A stretch of DNA of 64,000 bases from V1-33 sp964523105 (GTDB lineage: Bacteria > Verrucomicrobiota > Verrucomicrobiia > Verrucomicrobiales > V1-33), in contig CAZFZN010000014.1 of assembly GCA_964523105.1 (NCBI GenBank), positions 91,541 to 155,540 on the forward strand. The letters are read 5' to 3'. Position 1 is the stretch's first letter, and each line of letters begins with the position of its first letter. Below the pieces are notes generated by a model. That model had not been told where the DNA came from, ran no database searches, and saw only the letters and a list, made by a program, of their open reading frames with translations. This document shows positions 51,661 through 60,777 of the stretch, piece by piece. Made by a program: the position numbers and the translations under genes.

Positions 51661-53601
51661 ATGAAACCTCCCCCAATGACTCCGTCGAGTGCCTCACACG
51701 TCTCTTTACTTCATGACCGGCTGCAGAATCCCGGCTTAAACATACACCGGAACAGCAGCACACGACCGCTCCTCAGCGGACTTTTTGTCCTGCTCGCCTG
51801 CCTGAACCACGCCGGGGCTTCCCCGGCACCTGTGACTTACGCCTCCAGTTCCGGCGCAGGATTATCCGTGGAACTGTCAGTCGCCGGGCTGCCGGTGGTG
51901 AATGAATCCCAATTGGGCGGCTCCTCCGGCACTGCGCCTCCTGCCTATGCGCCGCCGCCCGCAGGCGCGAATCTCAATCTCGGCTCCGGAATTCCCGGAC
52001 TCCTGACCGCCACGGGGGTCCTGTCCTCCAGCGTCGCTTCGAATGTGGAAGGATTGACCGGTGAGCGCTTCACCTCTGCGTCCGGTCAGATCACCGGTCT
52101 GAATTTGACACTGGCCGACCCGCTTCTGCTGCCCGCACTCCTGACAATTGGAGGAAATGGTTCGGTCATCGCGTCCCAGTGCCGGGTGCAGGGGGACGGA
52201 ATCTCTTCCCTGGCAACCGGGTCCGCCACGCTCACGAACGTGAGTCTGAGCATCCTCGGCCAGGTGGTGAACCTGCCCGCCAATCCCGCACCGAACAGCG
52301 TGGTGCCTGTTGCGGGAGGCGTGACGGGTCTCACCATCTATCTCAATGAACAGAGTCCGGTTTCCGGCAGCGCCGGCACTCAAATCCAGTGCACCGCCCT
52401 GCGAATCAAACTGGACGAAGTCAATGTCCTTGGGATCGGGCTGATCTCCGGCGAGATCAAAGCCGGACTCTCCTCAGCAACCCAGTTTGCCGACTCCGAC
52501 GGGGACGGGCTGGCTGACGGCGAGGACGGGGATTCCGACGGTGACGGGATTCCCAATGCAGTCGAAGTCGCGCAGGCTCCGGCCAACGGGGACTCCGACG
52601 GTGACGGTTCTCCAAACCATCTCGACCTCGACAGTGATAACGACGGCATCAATGATGTCATCGAGGCGGGAGGGACAGATGCGAATGGCGACGGCTTCCA
52701 GGATGGCAGCGCGGATGCCGACGGGGACGGTATTATTGACACGGTGGACGAATCTCACGGGGGAACCGCGCTTCCCGTTCCAGACACCGATGGCGACGGT
52801 GCCCGTGATTACATCGATCTCGACAGTGACAACGACACGGTCTCCGACCTTTTAGAGGGCGGTTCCGGCGGGCGGGATACGAATCATGATGGCATGGTGG
52901 ACGGGACGGACGCCGACGGGGACGGCATTCGTGATGAGGTGGATTCACTCGCGGGTTTCGGCGATGCCAATGATCCCGCACCGGCGAACACAGACGGCAC
53001 GGACCTGCCGGATTACCTCGATCCTGACAGCGACAACGCGGGCGGGCCTGACATCGAGACCGCGGGAAATCGCAGTCTCGACACCGATGGGGACGGGCGC
53101 ATCGATGGTCCGGCGGCCGATCCCGACCACGATGGCGTGGATGTCCGCGTGGATACGATAGCGGATGAATTTGGCGGCACCGGAGGCTGTCAGAACTCGG
53201 GCAGTGCCTGGAGGCGCGCGAAATTCTCCGAAGAGGAACTGGGCAATCCTGAAATCAGCGGATGGGCCGCGGATCCCGACCATGATGGAGTCAGCAACGC
53301 CATGGAGTTCCTCACAGGCACTGATCCGCGGGTGCATTCAGCGCCTCCGGACTTGACCTTCACATTCCACCCTCTGGAAGGTTTGAACGTGACTTTGGAG
53401 CGGGATTCCTGTGCGCGGGCCTTCGTCGGCATCGAGTACTCCACCAACCTGCTGGACTGGACTCCGGGCGGGCCGGGAGTCGAATACCTGAACGATTCGC
53501 CATCCACTTTGATCGCCCGGGTGACCGGCGACGCTTCCGGCGGAAGCAATGCCGTCATTCCAGCCGACTTGTTTGTCAGGCTTCGCATTACCGTTCCCTG
53601 A
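51661..53601 (+). CDS. Secreted choice-of-anchor P protein with thrombospondin type 3 calcium-binding repeats
   Basis: 646-aa exported protein. An N-terminal stretch of about 35 residues is followed by a signal hydrophobic core (LLSGLFVLLACLNHAGASPA). A choice-of-anchor P-like beta domain (about 80-300) follows, with the VNLPANPAPNSVVPV and ALRIKLDEVNVLGIGLISGEIKA segments. About 15 DxDxDG calcium-binding loops (DSDGDGLADGED and similar) follow, then a short C-terminal domain. The acidic loops suggest Ca2+-stabilised cell-surface or extracellular function. The ATG at 51661 is used; an upstream TTG is less likely. Confidence 0.85.
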   Translation: MKPPPMTPSSASHVSLLHDRLQNPGLNIHRNSSTRPLLSGLFVLLACLNHAGASPAPVTYASSSGAGLSVELSVAGLPVVNESQLGGSSGTAPPAYAPPPAGANLNLGSGIPGLLTATGVLSSSVASNVEGLTGERFTSASGQITGLNLTLADPLLLPALLTIGGNGSVIASQCRVQGDGISSLATGSATLTNVSLSILGQVVNLPANPAPNSVVPVAGGVTGLTIYLNEQSPVSGSAGTQIQCTALRIKLDEVNVLGIGLISGEIKAGLSSATQFADSDGDGLADGEDGDSDGDGIPNAVEVAQAPANGDSDGDGSPNHLDLDSDNDGINDVIEAGGTDANGDGFQDGSADADGDGIIDTVDESHGGTALPVPDTDGDGARDYIDLDSDNDTVSDLLEGGSGGRDTNHDGMVDGTDADGDGIRDEVDSLAGFGDANDPAPANTDGTDLPDYLDPDSDNAGGPDIETAGNRSLDTDGDGRIDGPAADPDHDGVDVRVDTIADEFGGTGGCQNSGSAWRRAKFSEEELGNPEISGWAADPDHDGVSNAMEFLTGTDPRVHSAPPDLTFTFHPLEGLNVTLERDSCARAFVGIEYSTNLLDWTPGGPGVEYLNDSPSTLIARVTGDASGGSNAVIPADLFVRLRITVP

Positions 53602-53806
53602 CCGGATTCCGGCCGCCACTCTGTCGAGATGACCGGCGCAGGGCGCTCACTTCTCAGTAAGACCTGTTGTATCCACCATGAAAACAATTCGAGGCCGCGG
53701 CCTTCGTGATGCAGGCGCCACGGCATGGTCCGCGTCCGGTGAATCGACTCCCCTGGTCGCTTGCGCGGTTAACCCCGGCAAGGGCGCCTCTTCTGTTAGA
53801 CAGCGA

Positions 53807-54541
53807 ATGAAGACCTGCGGGCCTTGGAGCGCAAGATGCCGCGCGTTGCTCGTCTCTGTGCTGGTGCCGGTCTTGTTTGCCACGCATCTCCCGGCGGAGG
53901 AGGTGTCGATCCCCATTCCCAATCACGACTTCGAGTCATCGGCCAATGCAGGCAGTCTTGGCAGTTTTACACTTTTCGGTCTGCCAAATTATTCCGCCAG
54001 CGCCATCCCGCTCGCTGGCGGGCCGTGGGAGGCGAGGACTTTTGGAATCGCCGGACTGATCGCTGCGCCCGAATTGACGATCTCACCCAATGGCGCAGCA
54101 AACGGGTTTTGCCGGATTTCAGCCTTAGCCATGGTGAATCTGCTGAATTTGGGCCTGCTTGCCAATCGCGCCTTCGTCTCCCAGACCCTGCAGGAGACAG
54201 GGGAAGCCTACACTTTGTACACACTGGAGGCCGACGTGGACAGTTCCTCGGCCCTCAGCCTGACGGCGCTGGCCCGGGCCGGTGTCGGTATCGGGCTTAC
54301 GATAGGGGGCACCCAGGTCGCCTCGTCGCTCACCAGCACGGGGGAGTTTCTCTCGCTGGAACTGCTGAGCGCGACCCGTTACCGGCTCAAGCTTCGTTAT
54401 GCGACGGGGGAAACCCCGCCGGCAGGCCGGATCGGCATCCGCCTGTTTGCGGGCGAAGGCTCCGGACTCGTGCAGGCCAGCGTCCTCACGGAAGTGGTGT
54501 TCGACAACGTCAGTCTTACTGCCTTCAAGCTCGAGTCCTAG
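53807..54541 (+). CDS. Secreted protein of unknown function
   Basis: 244-aa exported protein. The ATG at 53807 gives a signal peptide (ARCRALLVSVLVPVLFATHLPA). The mature part starts with VSIPIPNHDFES, a start seen in secreted beta-sandwich proteins, and contains LTALARAGVGIGLTIGG and FDNVSLTAFKLES. I do not recognise the family. It lies between a thrombospondin-repeat protein and a pseudopilin-like fusion, 24 bp from the latter, so the three genes are likely one functional group. Confidence 0.75.
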   Translation: MKTCGPWSARCRALLVSVLVPVLFATHLPAEEVSIPIPNHDFESSANAGSLGSFTLFGLPNYSASAIPLAGGPWEARTFGIAGLIAAPELTISPNGAANGFCRISALAMVNLLNLGLLANRAFVSQTLQETGEAYTLYTLEADVDSSSALSLTALARAGVGIGLTIGGTQVASSLTSTGEFLSLELLSATRYRLKLRYATGETPPAGRIGIRLFAGEGSGLVQASVLTEVVFDNVSLTAFKLES

Positions 54542-54565
54542 GGGCGTGGCCCGGCCCCACCGCAC

Positions 54566-56005
54566 ATGAACACTCCCACAATGCTTCGGACCCGGCCGGC
54601 GCGGAAATACCGCGGCACTTCTGTGATGGAACTCCTTCTGACAGTGACGGCGATACTCGTCATTGGAAGATTCGCCGTGATGCAGGTGACCGGGGTGAAA
54701 GAGAGCAGCGAAGCGGTGCGGATGCGGGCCACGGCGGCCATGCTCAACGCGGCGGTGGCGACCTACCTTGAAAACGGCGGTCGCATCCCCCGGGGCAGCA
54801 GTGCGGAGGATGTCCTCGCCAAACTGAAGACCAGAATCCTCGACTACGGTGAGGACTATCACCCCGGCCTCAAGGGGCCGTTCATCGATGTCAGGCTGAC
54901 CGGCCTGCCCGCAGCGCTCGATTCCCGCACTCCCCGCGTGGCATGGGACGGTGACCGCGGGAAGTTCCTCGTGGCGCTGGAAGGCTCCGGATGGAGCGAA
55001 GTCAACTACGACGACCGCGAGGCCGTCGCGGATCACGGCACGGAAGAGCGGTATGCTCTGGCAAGTTTTGCCCGGGAAAGTCGATGGGTCTGGGATTATT
55101 CCGAGGCGGGCTTCGCAAGGCAGCGCATGAGTCAGATACCGGTCACGAGTCCCGCCCTTCCGCAAATTCTCCTTCCGGATGAGCCGCCGGCGCTGCGGCC
55201 CCCGGTCATCTTTCCCGGAACCGGTATCTTCGATCACCGCAGCTTCCCGCTGACCCTGACTATAACGGATCAAAATCCCCCCGGCGAGGCGGACATTCTC
55301 TATCAACTCAACGGCGGAGAATGGCAGGTCTGGCAGGGCGGGCAAAGCCCCCTTTCCAAATCGCTCAGCAGTTCCGTGAAAGCCTTCGCCCGCGCCCGTG
55401 AAGGGAGCCTCGCGATAGACAGTGAAATCGTCCAGGAGGACTACACTACCTATTTTCTGCGCGGGGAGGGTTCCGGCCGGTTCACCAATTCTGTGGGAGA
55501 GAGCCTCGCCGTTATCCAGACTGGCGGCGCTGGCGGAAGCGTTCGCTGGGGGAAAGCTGAAAGTGCCGGACAGTCGATGAGTGAACTCTCCCTGCAGTCG
55601 GGAGACCCGTTCGAGGCCGGCCCTGGCGAGTCCTTCGCGCTGGGTACCCTGACCTTCAGGAACGGCGTAACCCGGGCGGGCACCAATCTGCAGTCCACCA
55701 CGCTCCTTGTCGATTTGGCTTTCAGCGTACCGGACTCCGGATCGTTGACGATTCAAATTCCGGTCCGGATTCTCAATTCGATCCACTACCCCTGGGTGCC
55801 GCCCGAAGAAAGGCAGGATCATGTCTGGGTTCCCCGGGAGGTGTATCTGAGCCCGCCACTCGAAGTTTTGGACCGGCATTTCGTCATCCGTCTCAACCTC
55901 TCCGCGCCGGGTGCGGAGGATGACGGCAGCGAATTGAAAGTGGCGGTTTCGGAGAACACCAGCGCGGAGCTGGCCATGACGGCAAGCATCGAGCAGTTGG
56001 ACTGA
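54566..56005 (+). CDS. Type IV/II pseudopilin fused to chitobiase-like and choice-of-anchor K domains
   Basis: 479-aa protein. A prepilin site KYRGTSVMELLLTVTAILVIG (Gly before TSVME, Glu at +5) and hydrophobic helix form the pilin-like N-terminus. Extended alpha/beta sequence with a chitobiase C-terminal-like stretch (EADILYQLNGGEWQVW, about 250-275) follows. The last ~170 residues (GEGSGRFTNSVGES ... LGTLTFRNGV ... DLAFSVP) match a choice-of-anchor K domain. The fusion suggests a secreted or surface-displayed protein processed by prepilin peptidase. No other secretion-pilus genes are adjacent. Confidence 0.8.
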   Translation: MNTPTMLRTRPARKYRGTSVMELLLTVTAILVIGRFAVMQVTGVKESSEAVRMRATAAMLNAAVATYLENGGRIPRGSSAEDVLAKLKTRILDYGEDYHPGLKGPFIDVRLTGLPAALDSRTPRVAWDGDRGKFLVALEGSGWSEVNYDDREAVADHGTEERYALASFARESRWVWDYSEAGFARQRMSQIPVTSPALPQILLPDEPPALRPPVIFPGTGIFDHRSFPLTLTITDQNPPGEADILYQLNGGEWQVWQGGQSPLSKSLSSSVKAFARAREGSLAIDSEIVQEDYTTYFLRGEGSGRFTNSVGESLAVIQTGGAGGSVRWGKAESAGQSMSELSLQSGDPFEAGPGESFALGTLTFRNGVTRAGTNLQSTTLLVDLAFSVPDSGSLTIQIPVRILNSIHYPWVPPEERQDHVWVPREVYLSPPLEVLDRHFVIRLNLSAPGAEDDGSELKVAVSENTSAELAMTASIEQLD

Positions 56006-56011
56006 CACAGA

Positions 56012-56500
56012 TTGCATCCGGGCGATCCGTTCGTCAAATCTCACGAGAAATCTGCGGAGACGAAAAAGTGGGTGCGGCTGCCTCCGGTGAAGCCGGCAAC
56101 ATCGGCAGCCTCCTTTTTGCTGCCGCCGCACTGCGCCGCGATGCTCGTTCCTGGCATGTCGCGGAACTTGATCACACTGACGGTACGGCACCGGGACATT
56201 TAAGAACGTTTCTACGAAAGGCCGGACCTCGCTCACATCCGCAACTTTCATGCCGATCTCAATGAGCAGCCCCTCACGCGCGATGAAATGCTCTTCGTTC
56301 ATCCCATCATCCTGCACCTGAACTACTGGTATCAGGCCATCAAACGGCGGGAAGTCACCAAGTTGGAAGCGACGATCATGGATGTGGGCAAGTTCTTCTC
56401 GCTGCCCATCCCGCATCATGTCTGGCAGCTGAGGCGCAAGTATCAGGACGCCGACTTTCCCCACTTCGTCGGGGAGGCCAATTTCCGTCGCGGCCGATAG
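56012..56500 (+). pseudogene. Decayed gene with an in-frame stop, unknown
   Basis: One frame carries about 64 codons, a TAA at 56201-56203, and then about 98 codons without interruption. The latter part includes LAHIRNFHADLNEQPLTRDE, LHLNYWYQAIKRREVTKLEAT and VGKFFSLPIPHHVWQLRRKYQDADFPHF. The second part looks protein-like but lacks its own start until MLFVHPIIL at 56288. I do not recognise it. It may be a broken gene or the remnant of an inserted element. GC content resembles its surroundings. Confidence 0.45.
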
Positions 56501-56505
56501 CAGAA

Positions 56506-56534
56506 AGCCCCGTCCAGTCTGTCACTGAACGGGG
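56506..56534. terminator. GC-rich hairpin, possible terminator
   Basis: Arms GCCCCGT and ACGGGGC flank an inner CAGT/ACTG pair, so the full stem is about 11 bp with one mismatch. It sits just after the decayed gene and could terminate transcription from either side; no strong T-run follows on the plus strand. Confidence 0.4.
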
Positions 56535-56543
56535 CCATTCGAG

Positions 56544-56780
56544 TCACCGGGGCAATCCGGTGCTGAGGCAGGGCATGTCTCCTTCGCATCCGATGGATTC
56601 GGTTGCTTTCATTGACTTACCCGGCATCACTCTTGGTTGCCGTCCGCCTGTTTCAGCAGGTTGTCCGGGATGTGTGACACTCTCGCGTCCCGGACGGGAC
56701 GGCGCTTTTTTGGTGCGAGAGGTTTGCGGGCGATGACAGTTCGCCTGTGGCTCTCCGTGGCAGGGAGAGCGAATGTGCAT
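56544..56780 (-). CDS. Possible small basic protein, uncertain
   Basis: A 78-codon frame starts exactly next to the stop of the upstream small gene (TAA then ATG). It is rich in Arg, Pro and Gly, with no recognisable motif, and could be a spurious frame. A different frame here ends in a more protein-like stretch (RKPLAPKKRRPVRDARVSHIPDNLLKQ) but lacks a start codon. Confidence 0.25.
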   Translation of the reverse strand: MHIRSPCHGEPQANCHRPQTSRTKKAPSRPGRESVTHPGQPAETGGRQPRVMPGKSMKATESIGCEGDMPCLSTGLPR

Positions 56781-57089
56781 TTAGTAGTCCGAGGGAAGGA
56801 GCACGGTCGTGACGGAGCGGTCGGCTTCGGTGATGATCCAGAACTTCGTGCCGTTCGCGCCCTGGTAGGCGGAGAGCAGTCGAAATCCTTTTTGGAGCGA
56901 CAACTCATTCTCGGTCTTGTCGTCCTTGTCGAGATCGCCCCAGTCGCCACGGAGATGGCGTTTCAGGGCAGTCTGAATGTCCTCGTGCGTGAGTTCGGCA
57001 AGGGCAGCAGGCGTGGCGCACAACTGTCCAAGCGGGAATTTCACGGGGGCGGAAGTCGCTCCGCTGGCGTGTTCGGATGGCAGGATCAT
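56781..57089 (-). CDS. Small mobile-element protein, unknown function
   Basis: 102-aa protein starting MILPSEHASGATSAP. The core ALAELTHEDIQTALKRHLRGDWGDLDKDDKTENELSLQKGFRLLSAYQ and the closing KFWIITEADRSVTTVLLPSDY resemble small proteins carried on plasmids and integrative elements. They are often mis-annotated as restriction-modification related; no catalytic motif is visible. Its start overlaps the upstream zinc-finger gene by 4 bp, so the two are coupled. Confidence 0.75.
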   Translation of the reverse strand: MILPSEHASGATSAPVKFPLGQLCATPAALAELTHEDIQTALKRHLRGDWGDLDKDDKTENELSLQKGFRLLSAYQGANGTKFWIITEADRSVTTVLLPSDY

Positions 57090-57415
57090 AAGCCGAGGTC
57101 TTCGTAGTGGCAGGCGAGTCCGTCTTCGTCTCCGGCGAGCATCGCTTCGATTTCGGCCTTCATGTAGAGTTTGGCCGGATCGGGCTTCGCGTCGGGCGGG
57201 CAGGCGGGACAGCGGATGACGTTGATCACCGACTGGCCGAATTCGTAGCCGGCGGATTTGAACTCGCGCCGGTAGAACGGCTTGAGCTTTTCCTCCGTTG
57301 GCAGCCGCTTCCACTTGCTGACCTGTTCCTCATCGAGGCCGGTTTCCCAAATGGCGTCCTGCCACAGATGATAGGTGTCCCACGGCTCGCCGCAGGTGGT
57401 GCAGTGAACGTCCAT
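57086..57415 (-). CDS. Small zinc-finger protein of mobile elements
   Basis: 109-aa protein. CTTCGEPWDTYHLWQ near the N-terminus and VIRCPACPPDAKPDP further on form two CxxC sites, likely one zinc finger. Similar small proteins occur on integrative elements; function not known. Starts 1 bp after the primase gene's stop and overlaps the next gene by 4 bp, forming a three-gene minus-strand operon. Confidence 0.75.
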   Translation of the reverse strand: MDVHCTTCGEPWDTYHLWQDAIWETGLDEEQVSKWKRLPTEEKLKPFYRREFKSAGYEFGQSVINVIRCPACPPDAKPDPAKLYMKAEIEAMLAGDEDGLACHYEDLGL

Positions 57416-57416
57416 G

Positions 57417-58472
57417 TCAGTCGAGCAGGGTATGAAGTTCCACTTCCGTCAGGTGGTCCGGCTGCGCGCCTTCGCGCGGCAGGGGAATGGCTTTGACGAA
57501 TGCTTTCGTCGCCAGCCGCAGCAGGGCTTTCGCTCTGCCGGCGCGTCCGGCGTCGTCTTCATCGAACAGCAGGACAATGCCGCTGCGACTGCCGGCTTCC
57601 GCCAGCAATCGCCCGTGCGTCGCCGACAGGTGACTGCCCATCAGCGAGACCGTGCGTCGCCAGCCAAGCTGCCAGAGTTTCATCACATCGAAGAACCCTT
57701 CGACGACAATCAGCGGGGAAATATCCGCCTCGCGCAGGGCGCGGTGCAGATTGAAGACCTCGCTCATCTTGTGAAAGCCCTCGGGCAATTTGTATTTGGG
57801 ACGCTTGTCCGTGGCCTCGCCGGGAATGCGGCCTGCATAGCCGACTAGGTTGCCTTCCACATTGTGGATCGGAATGACGATCCTGCCGGCCATCGTACCG
57901 CGCTTGCAGAAGCCGAGTCCGAACTCCGCCACCGTTTCGGGTGCGAGACCGCGCTCCGCCATATAAGCATGGTCGGGTTGCAGGTCTTTGAGCGCGAACT
58001 TGAGCGGCGCGTTGGATTCCTCTTTCTCTGGAGGCGGTTCCGGTTCCGGCGGTTCGGCGGGTGCGGATTCCCTGACGCGGTCTTCCTGGCGTGCCGACTG
58101 TGCCGGCACCGGGCTGCCGTTGCGCGGCGCCTTGCGGTCATCGCGCGCCGGGAGCGGCTGCTTGTCGAGCCCAAGATTGAACCACTCGTTCATGCGAATG
58201 GCCGCCTCCTGGGCGTCGCAGTTCTCCATCTTCGCCACGAAGTCGAGAACATTGCCGCCGCACTTGCAGTCGGAAAAGCAGTTCCAGCAGTTCTTCGGAA
58301 TGGATACCTTGAACTGGTCGGGACTGGTTCCCTTGTGAATCGGACAGGGGCCTTCGAGCGCCTCGCCGTTTTTCTTTGGAGTCAGAGTGGCCATGAGGCC
58401 GTAGTGCTCCAATGCCTGTGTCATCGTCACAGCGGCTTTCACCGCCGTGAAGTCAATGTATGGTTTGCCCAT
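57417..58472 (-). CDS. CHC2 zinc-finger/Toprim DNA primase of a mobile element
   Basis: 351-aa DnaG-like primase. The N-terminal CHC2-type zinc-binding segment reads CPIHKGTSPDQFKVSIPKNCWNCFSDCKCGGNVLDFV. An Arg/Pro-rich linker (about 110-155) and the Toprim part follow. In the Toprim part, SPLIVVEGFFDVMKLWQ carries the conserved Glu, and GIVLLFDEDDAGRAGRAKA the metal-binding DED. It lacks the DnaB-interaction domain of DnaG, as in phage and plasmid primases. The ATG at 58472 (MGKPYIDFTAVK) is chosen. Likely for replication of the island or a plasmid-like element. Confidence 0.85.
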   Translation of the reverse strand: MGKPYIDFTAVKAAVTMTQALEHYGLMATLTPKKNGEALEGPCPIHKGTSPDQFKVSIPKNCWNCFSDCKCGGNVLDFVAKMENCDAQEAAIRMNEWFNLGLDKQPLPARDDRKAPRNGSPVPAQSARQEDRVRESAPAEPPEPEPPPEKEESNAPLKFALKDLQPDHAYMAERGLAPETVAEFGLGFCKRGTMAGRIVIPIHNVEGNLVGYAGRIPGEATDKRPKYKLPEGFHKMSEVFNLHRALREADISPLIVVEGFFDVMKLWQLGWRRTVSLMGSHLSATHGRLLAEAGSRSGIVLLFDEDDAGRAGRAKALLRLATKAFVKAIPLPREGAQPDHLTEVELHTLLD

Positions 58473-58871
58473 AGAATGTACTTTGGTGTGTTGTTGAACG
58501 GGGCAGTGCGGAATTGCACACACCTCCACACCACATCGTACCAGACAGGACTCTTGACGTGACCTTGACAGGGATCGCTTCGCGTTGCACGGGCGTCGAA
58601 GTAGTCCGAACCGATCGCCTTGACGGCCCCGGCCAATTCCTCGGCGGCAATAAGCACTCCTTTCGTTTAGTGCTTTCAGGAAGACCAGCTTCGGAATTGA
58701 GACAGGCTACACGCCGGCAGCCTCAGGCGGAGTTGCTGGGGTCTACTAGGACTGTAGCAGATCGGCGGAGAAGCGGGAACCAGACAGTGAAACGAGTGGA
58801 AAAGCGGATGGGCGTGAGGGTTGACCTAATCGAGCTTGAATGGTAGCTGAACCAGCAACCTTGGATCGAGC
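58473..58871. other. Divergent intergenic region between primase and qat operon, no gene seen
   Basis: No convincing protein was found in 58473-58871 on either strand; short frames there lack starts or homology. On the plus strand 58821-58849 reads TTGACC, a 17-nt spacer and TAGCTG, a weak possible promoter for qatA. The two operons diverge from here. Confidence 0.4.
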
Positions 58872-60776
58872 GTGACCGACATCTTTCTCAGCGACAACGA
58901 AACTAAAACCGATCTGCTTTACTACGAGTCGATCGCCAAAACCGTTGTGAATCTGCTCATGACCGATGTGGAGAAGCCACTCTCAGTTGGAATTCACGGT
59001 GATTGGGGGGCGGGGAAGTCCAGCGTTCTGGCCATGATCGAGCATGAATTGGCCAAGGGCGAGAGGACGCTATGCCTGCGTTTCAACGGCTGGCTTTTCC
59101 AAGGGTTTGAAGATGCCAAGACGGTGCTCCTGGAAAGTATTGTCGAGGGAATTCAGAATGCCCGTCCCGCAGTGGCAGAGGTCAAGGAGCAGGCGAAAGG
59201 CTTGTTCCGTCGGATAGATTGGTTCAAAGTGGCCAAGAAAACAGGCGGCCTGTTGGCCACGTTCGCCACAGGGATGCCAATAAGTCGTGTCACAGAAGCG
59301 GTCATCGAGAAGTTGAAGGGCGCGATAAGTAATCCGGGACAAATTGACGTGGATTCGATCAAGGAAGCGATCGGCGGGGCAGGAGACTTGCTCAAAGACG
59401 GAGGCGATGGGAATATGGCCCGGCAGATCCACAAATTCAGAGAAGAGTTTGGCCAGCTAATCGAGGCTGCGAAGATCAACAGACTTGTGATCTTGCTGGA
59501 CGATCTGGATCGTTGTCTTCCCACCACGGCAATTGAGACCTTGGAAGCTGCCAAATTATTTCTGTTCCTGCCGCGAGTGGCTTTCGTGGTGGCAGCAGAT
59601 GAGGGTATGATTGAGTATGCGGTGAAGCAGCATTTTCCCGACATGCCCATCGGGCAGGCGGGCGCCAGCTACGCACGCGCCTACCTGGAAAAACTGATTC
59701 AGGTTCCGTTCAGAATTCCGGCTCTTGGAGATGTGGAGATACATGCTTACATCGCCCTGCTGATGGCAGAGGCGGCGCTAGGGGCGGACAACGGGAATTT
59801 CAGCACGCTTCTGAATATGGCCCGCCAGAAATTGACCAAGCCTTGGGAGGGGGGCAGAATATCGTTGGCGGAGATCGAAAAAATGCCGGCTCTGGCTACG
59901 GCTGCGGTTAGGCAGGGGCTTACCCTCAGCGATCAGCTTGCCACAGTGCTCGCCCGCGGCACGCAGGGAAATCCGCGGCAGGTTAAAAGGTTTCTCAATT
60001 CACTGATGCTCCGAGAAGCCATCGCGACCACCCGGGGCATGGGCCAGCTCATCAAGCGTCCCGTGCTTGCCAAGATCATGATCGCGGAGCGATTCCATCC
60101 AGATTTCTACGTGGACTTGTGTGCAGCCGTCAACACGGCCAGAGACGGCAAGGCCAAGCAGTTCGCGATTTTCGCGAAAAAAGAGGACTCCGACGAGAAG
60201 CCTAAACGGCAAAAATCGGACGCGACTTGGGAAAAATGGGCTGCTGATGACGCCATCCAGCGTTGGTTCGCATTGGAGCCGACGCTCAATGAAGAGGATT
60301 TAAGGCCATATATTTTTGTGACGCGGGACAAAAAAACGTCGCTGGGTTTTGGAATGGTTGATGCGTTGGATGAGCTGGCTGATCAACTCATGGGAGGGCG
60401 GCTCTCAATCCAGGGTGCGAAGACAAAGATTTCAGCTCTTAGCGCGAGGGATGCGGATCAGGTTTTCGACAAACTCCGCTCCCGAATTCTCGTGGAGGAC
60501 TCGTTTGAAAACACCACTGGTGATGGTCCCGCGGGATTTCCAGGCATGTTGGGGTTGGCGCAAGATCGGACAGAACTACAACTGAGACTGGTGCAGCTCC
60601 TGGAGGATGCTCCGGTGGCAAAACTTGGGGCGTGGGCTGCAAATGCTGGCACCGTTCTCACCGGAGAGGCTTTGCAAAAATGGAATACGCTCGGTGCCAA
60701 GTGGGCCGGACAAACTGAAAACTCGAAATTCGCTAAGGCGGTGCAAACCGTCTTGGGTATTGGAAAGGGGAAATAA
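58872..60776 (+). CDS. qatA: QatA: KAP-family P-loop ATPase of the Qat anti-phage system
   Basis: 634-aa KAP-type ATPase. Walker A is GDWGAGKSS (residues 43-51). Walker B is LVILLDDLDRC (205-215). VAFVVAADEGMIEYAV (sensor-like region) and NPRQVKRFLNSLM are also KAP-typical. A hydrophobic stretch between the Walker motifs may be membrane-associated. A GTG starts the frame. QatB follows after 1 bp with a good ribosome-binding site at the end of qatA. It is the first gene of the four-gene Qat operon. KAP ATPases in defence loci are thought to sense or be triggered by infection; the activation route is not known. Confidence 0.9.
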   Translation: MTDIFLSDNETKTDLLYYESIAKTVVNLLMTDVEKPLSVGIHGDWGAGKSSVLAMIEHELAKGERTLCLRFNGWLFQGFEDAKTVLLESIVEGIQNARPAVAEVKEQAKGLFRRIDWFKVAKKTGGLLATFATGMPISRVTEAVIEKLKGAISNPGQIDVDSIKEAIGGAGDLLKDGGDGNMARQIHKFREEFGQLIEAAKINRLVILLDDLDRCLPTTAIETLEAAKLFLFLPRVAFVVAADEGMIEYAVKQHFPDMPIGQAGASYARAYLEKLIQVPFRIPALGDVEIHAYIALLMAEAALGADNGNFSTLLNMARQKLTKPWEGGRISLAEIEKMPALATAAVRQGLTLSDQLATVLARGTQGNPRQVKRFLNSLMLREAIATTRGMGQLIKRPVLAKIMIAERFHPDFYVDLCAAVNTARDGKAKQFAIFAKKEDSDEKPKRQKSDATWEKWAADDAIQRWFALEPTLNEEDLRPYIFVTRDKKTSLGFGMVDALDELADQLMGGRLSIQGAKTKISALSARDADQVFDKLRSRILVEDSFENTTGDGPAGFPGMLGLAQDRTELQLRLVQLLEDAPVAKLGAWAANAGTVLTGEALQKWNTLGAKWAGQTENSKFAKAVQTVLGIGKGK

Positions 60777-60777
60777 C

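Noticed and set aside
54125..56464. A 779-codon minus-strand frame opposite the pseudopilin fusion
   Set aside because: Composition is shadow-like and no domain is seen; the plus strand has the prepilin site and choice-of-anchor K domain.
58439..58657. A 72-codon minus-strand frame upstream of the primase
   Set aside because: It overlaps the primase start and has no support from motifs or a start site.
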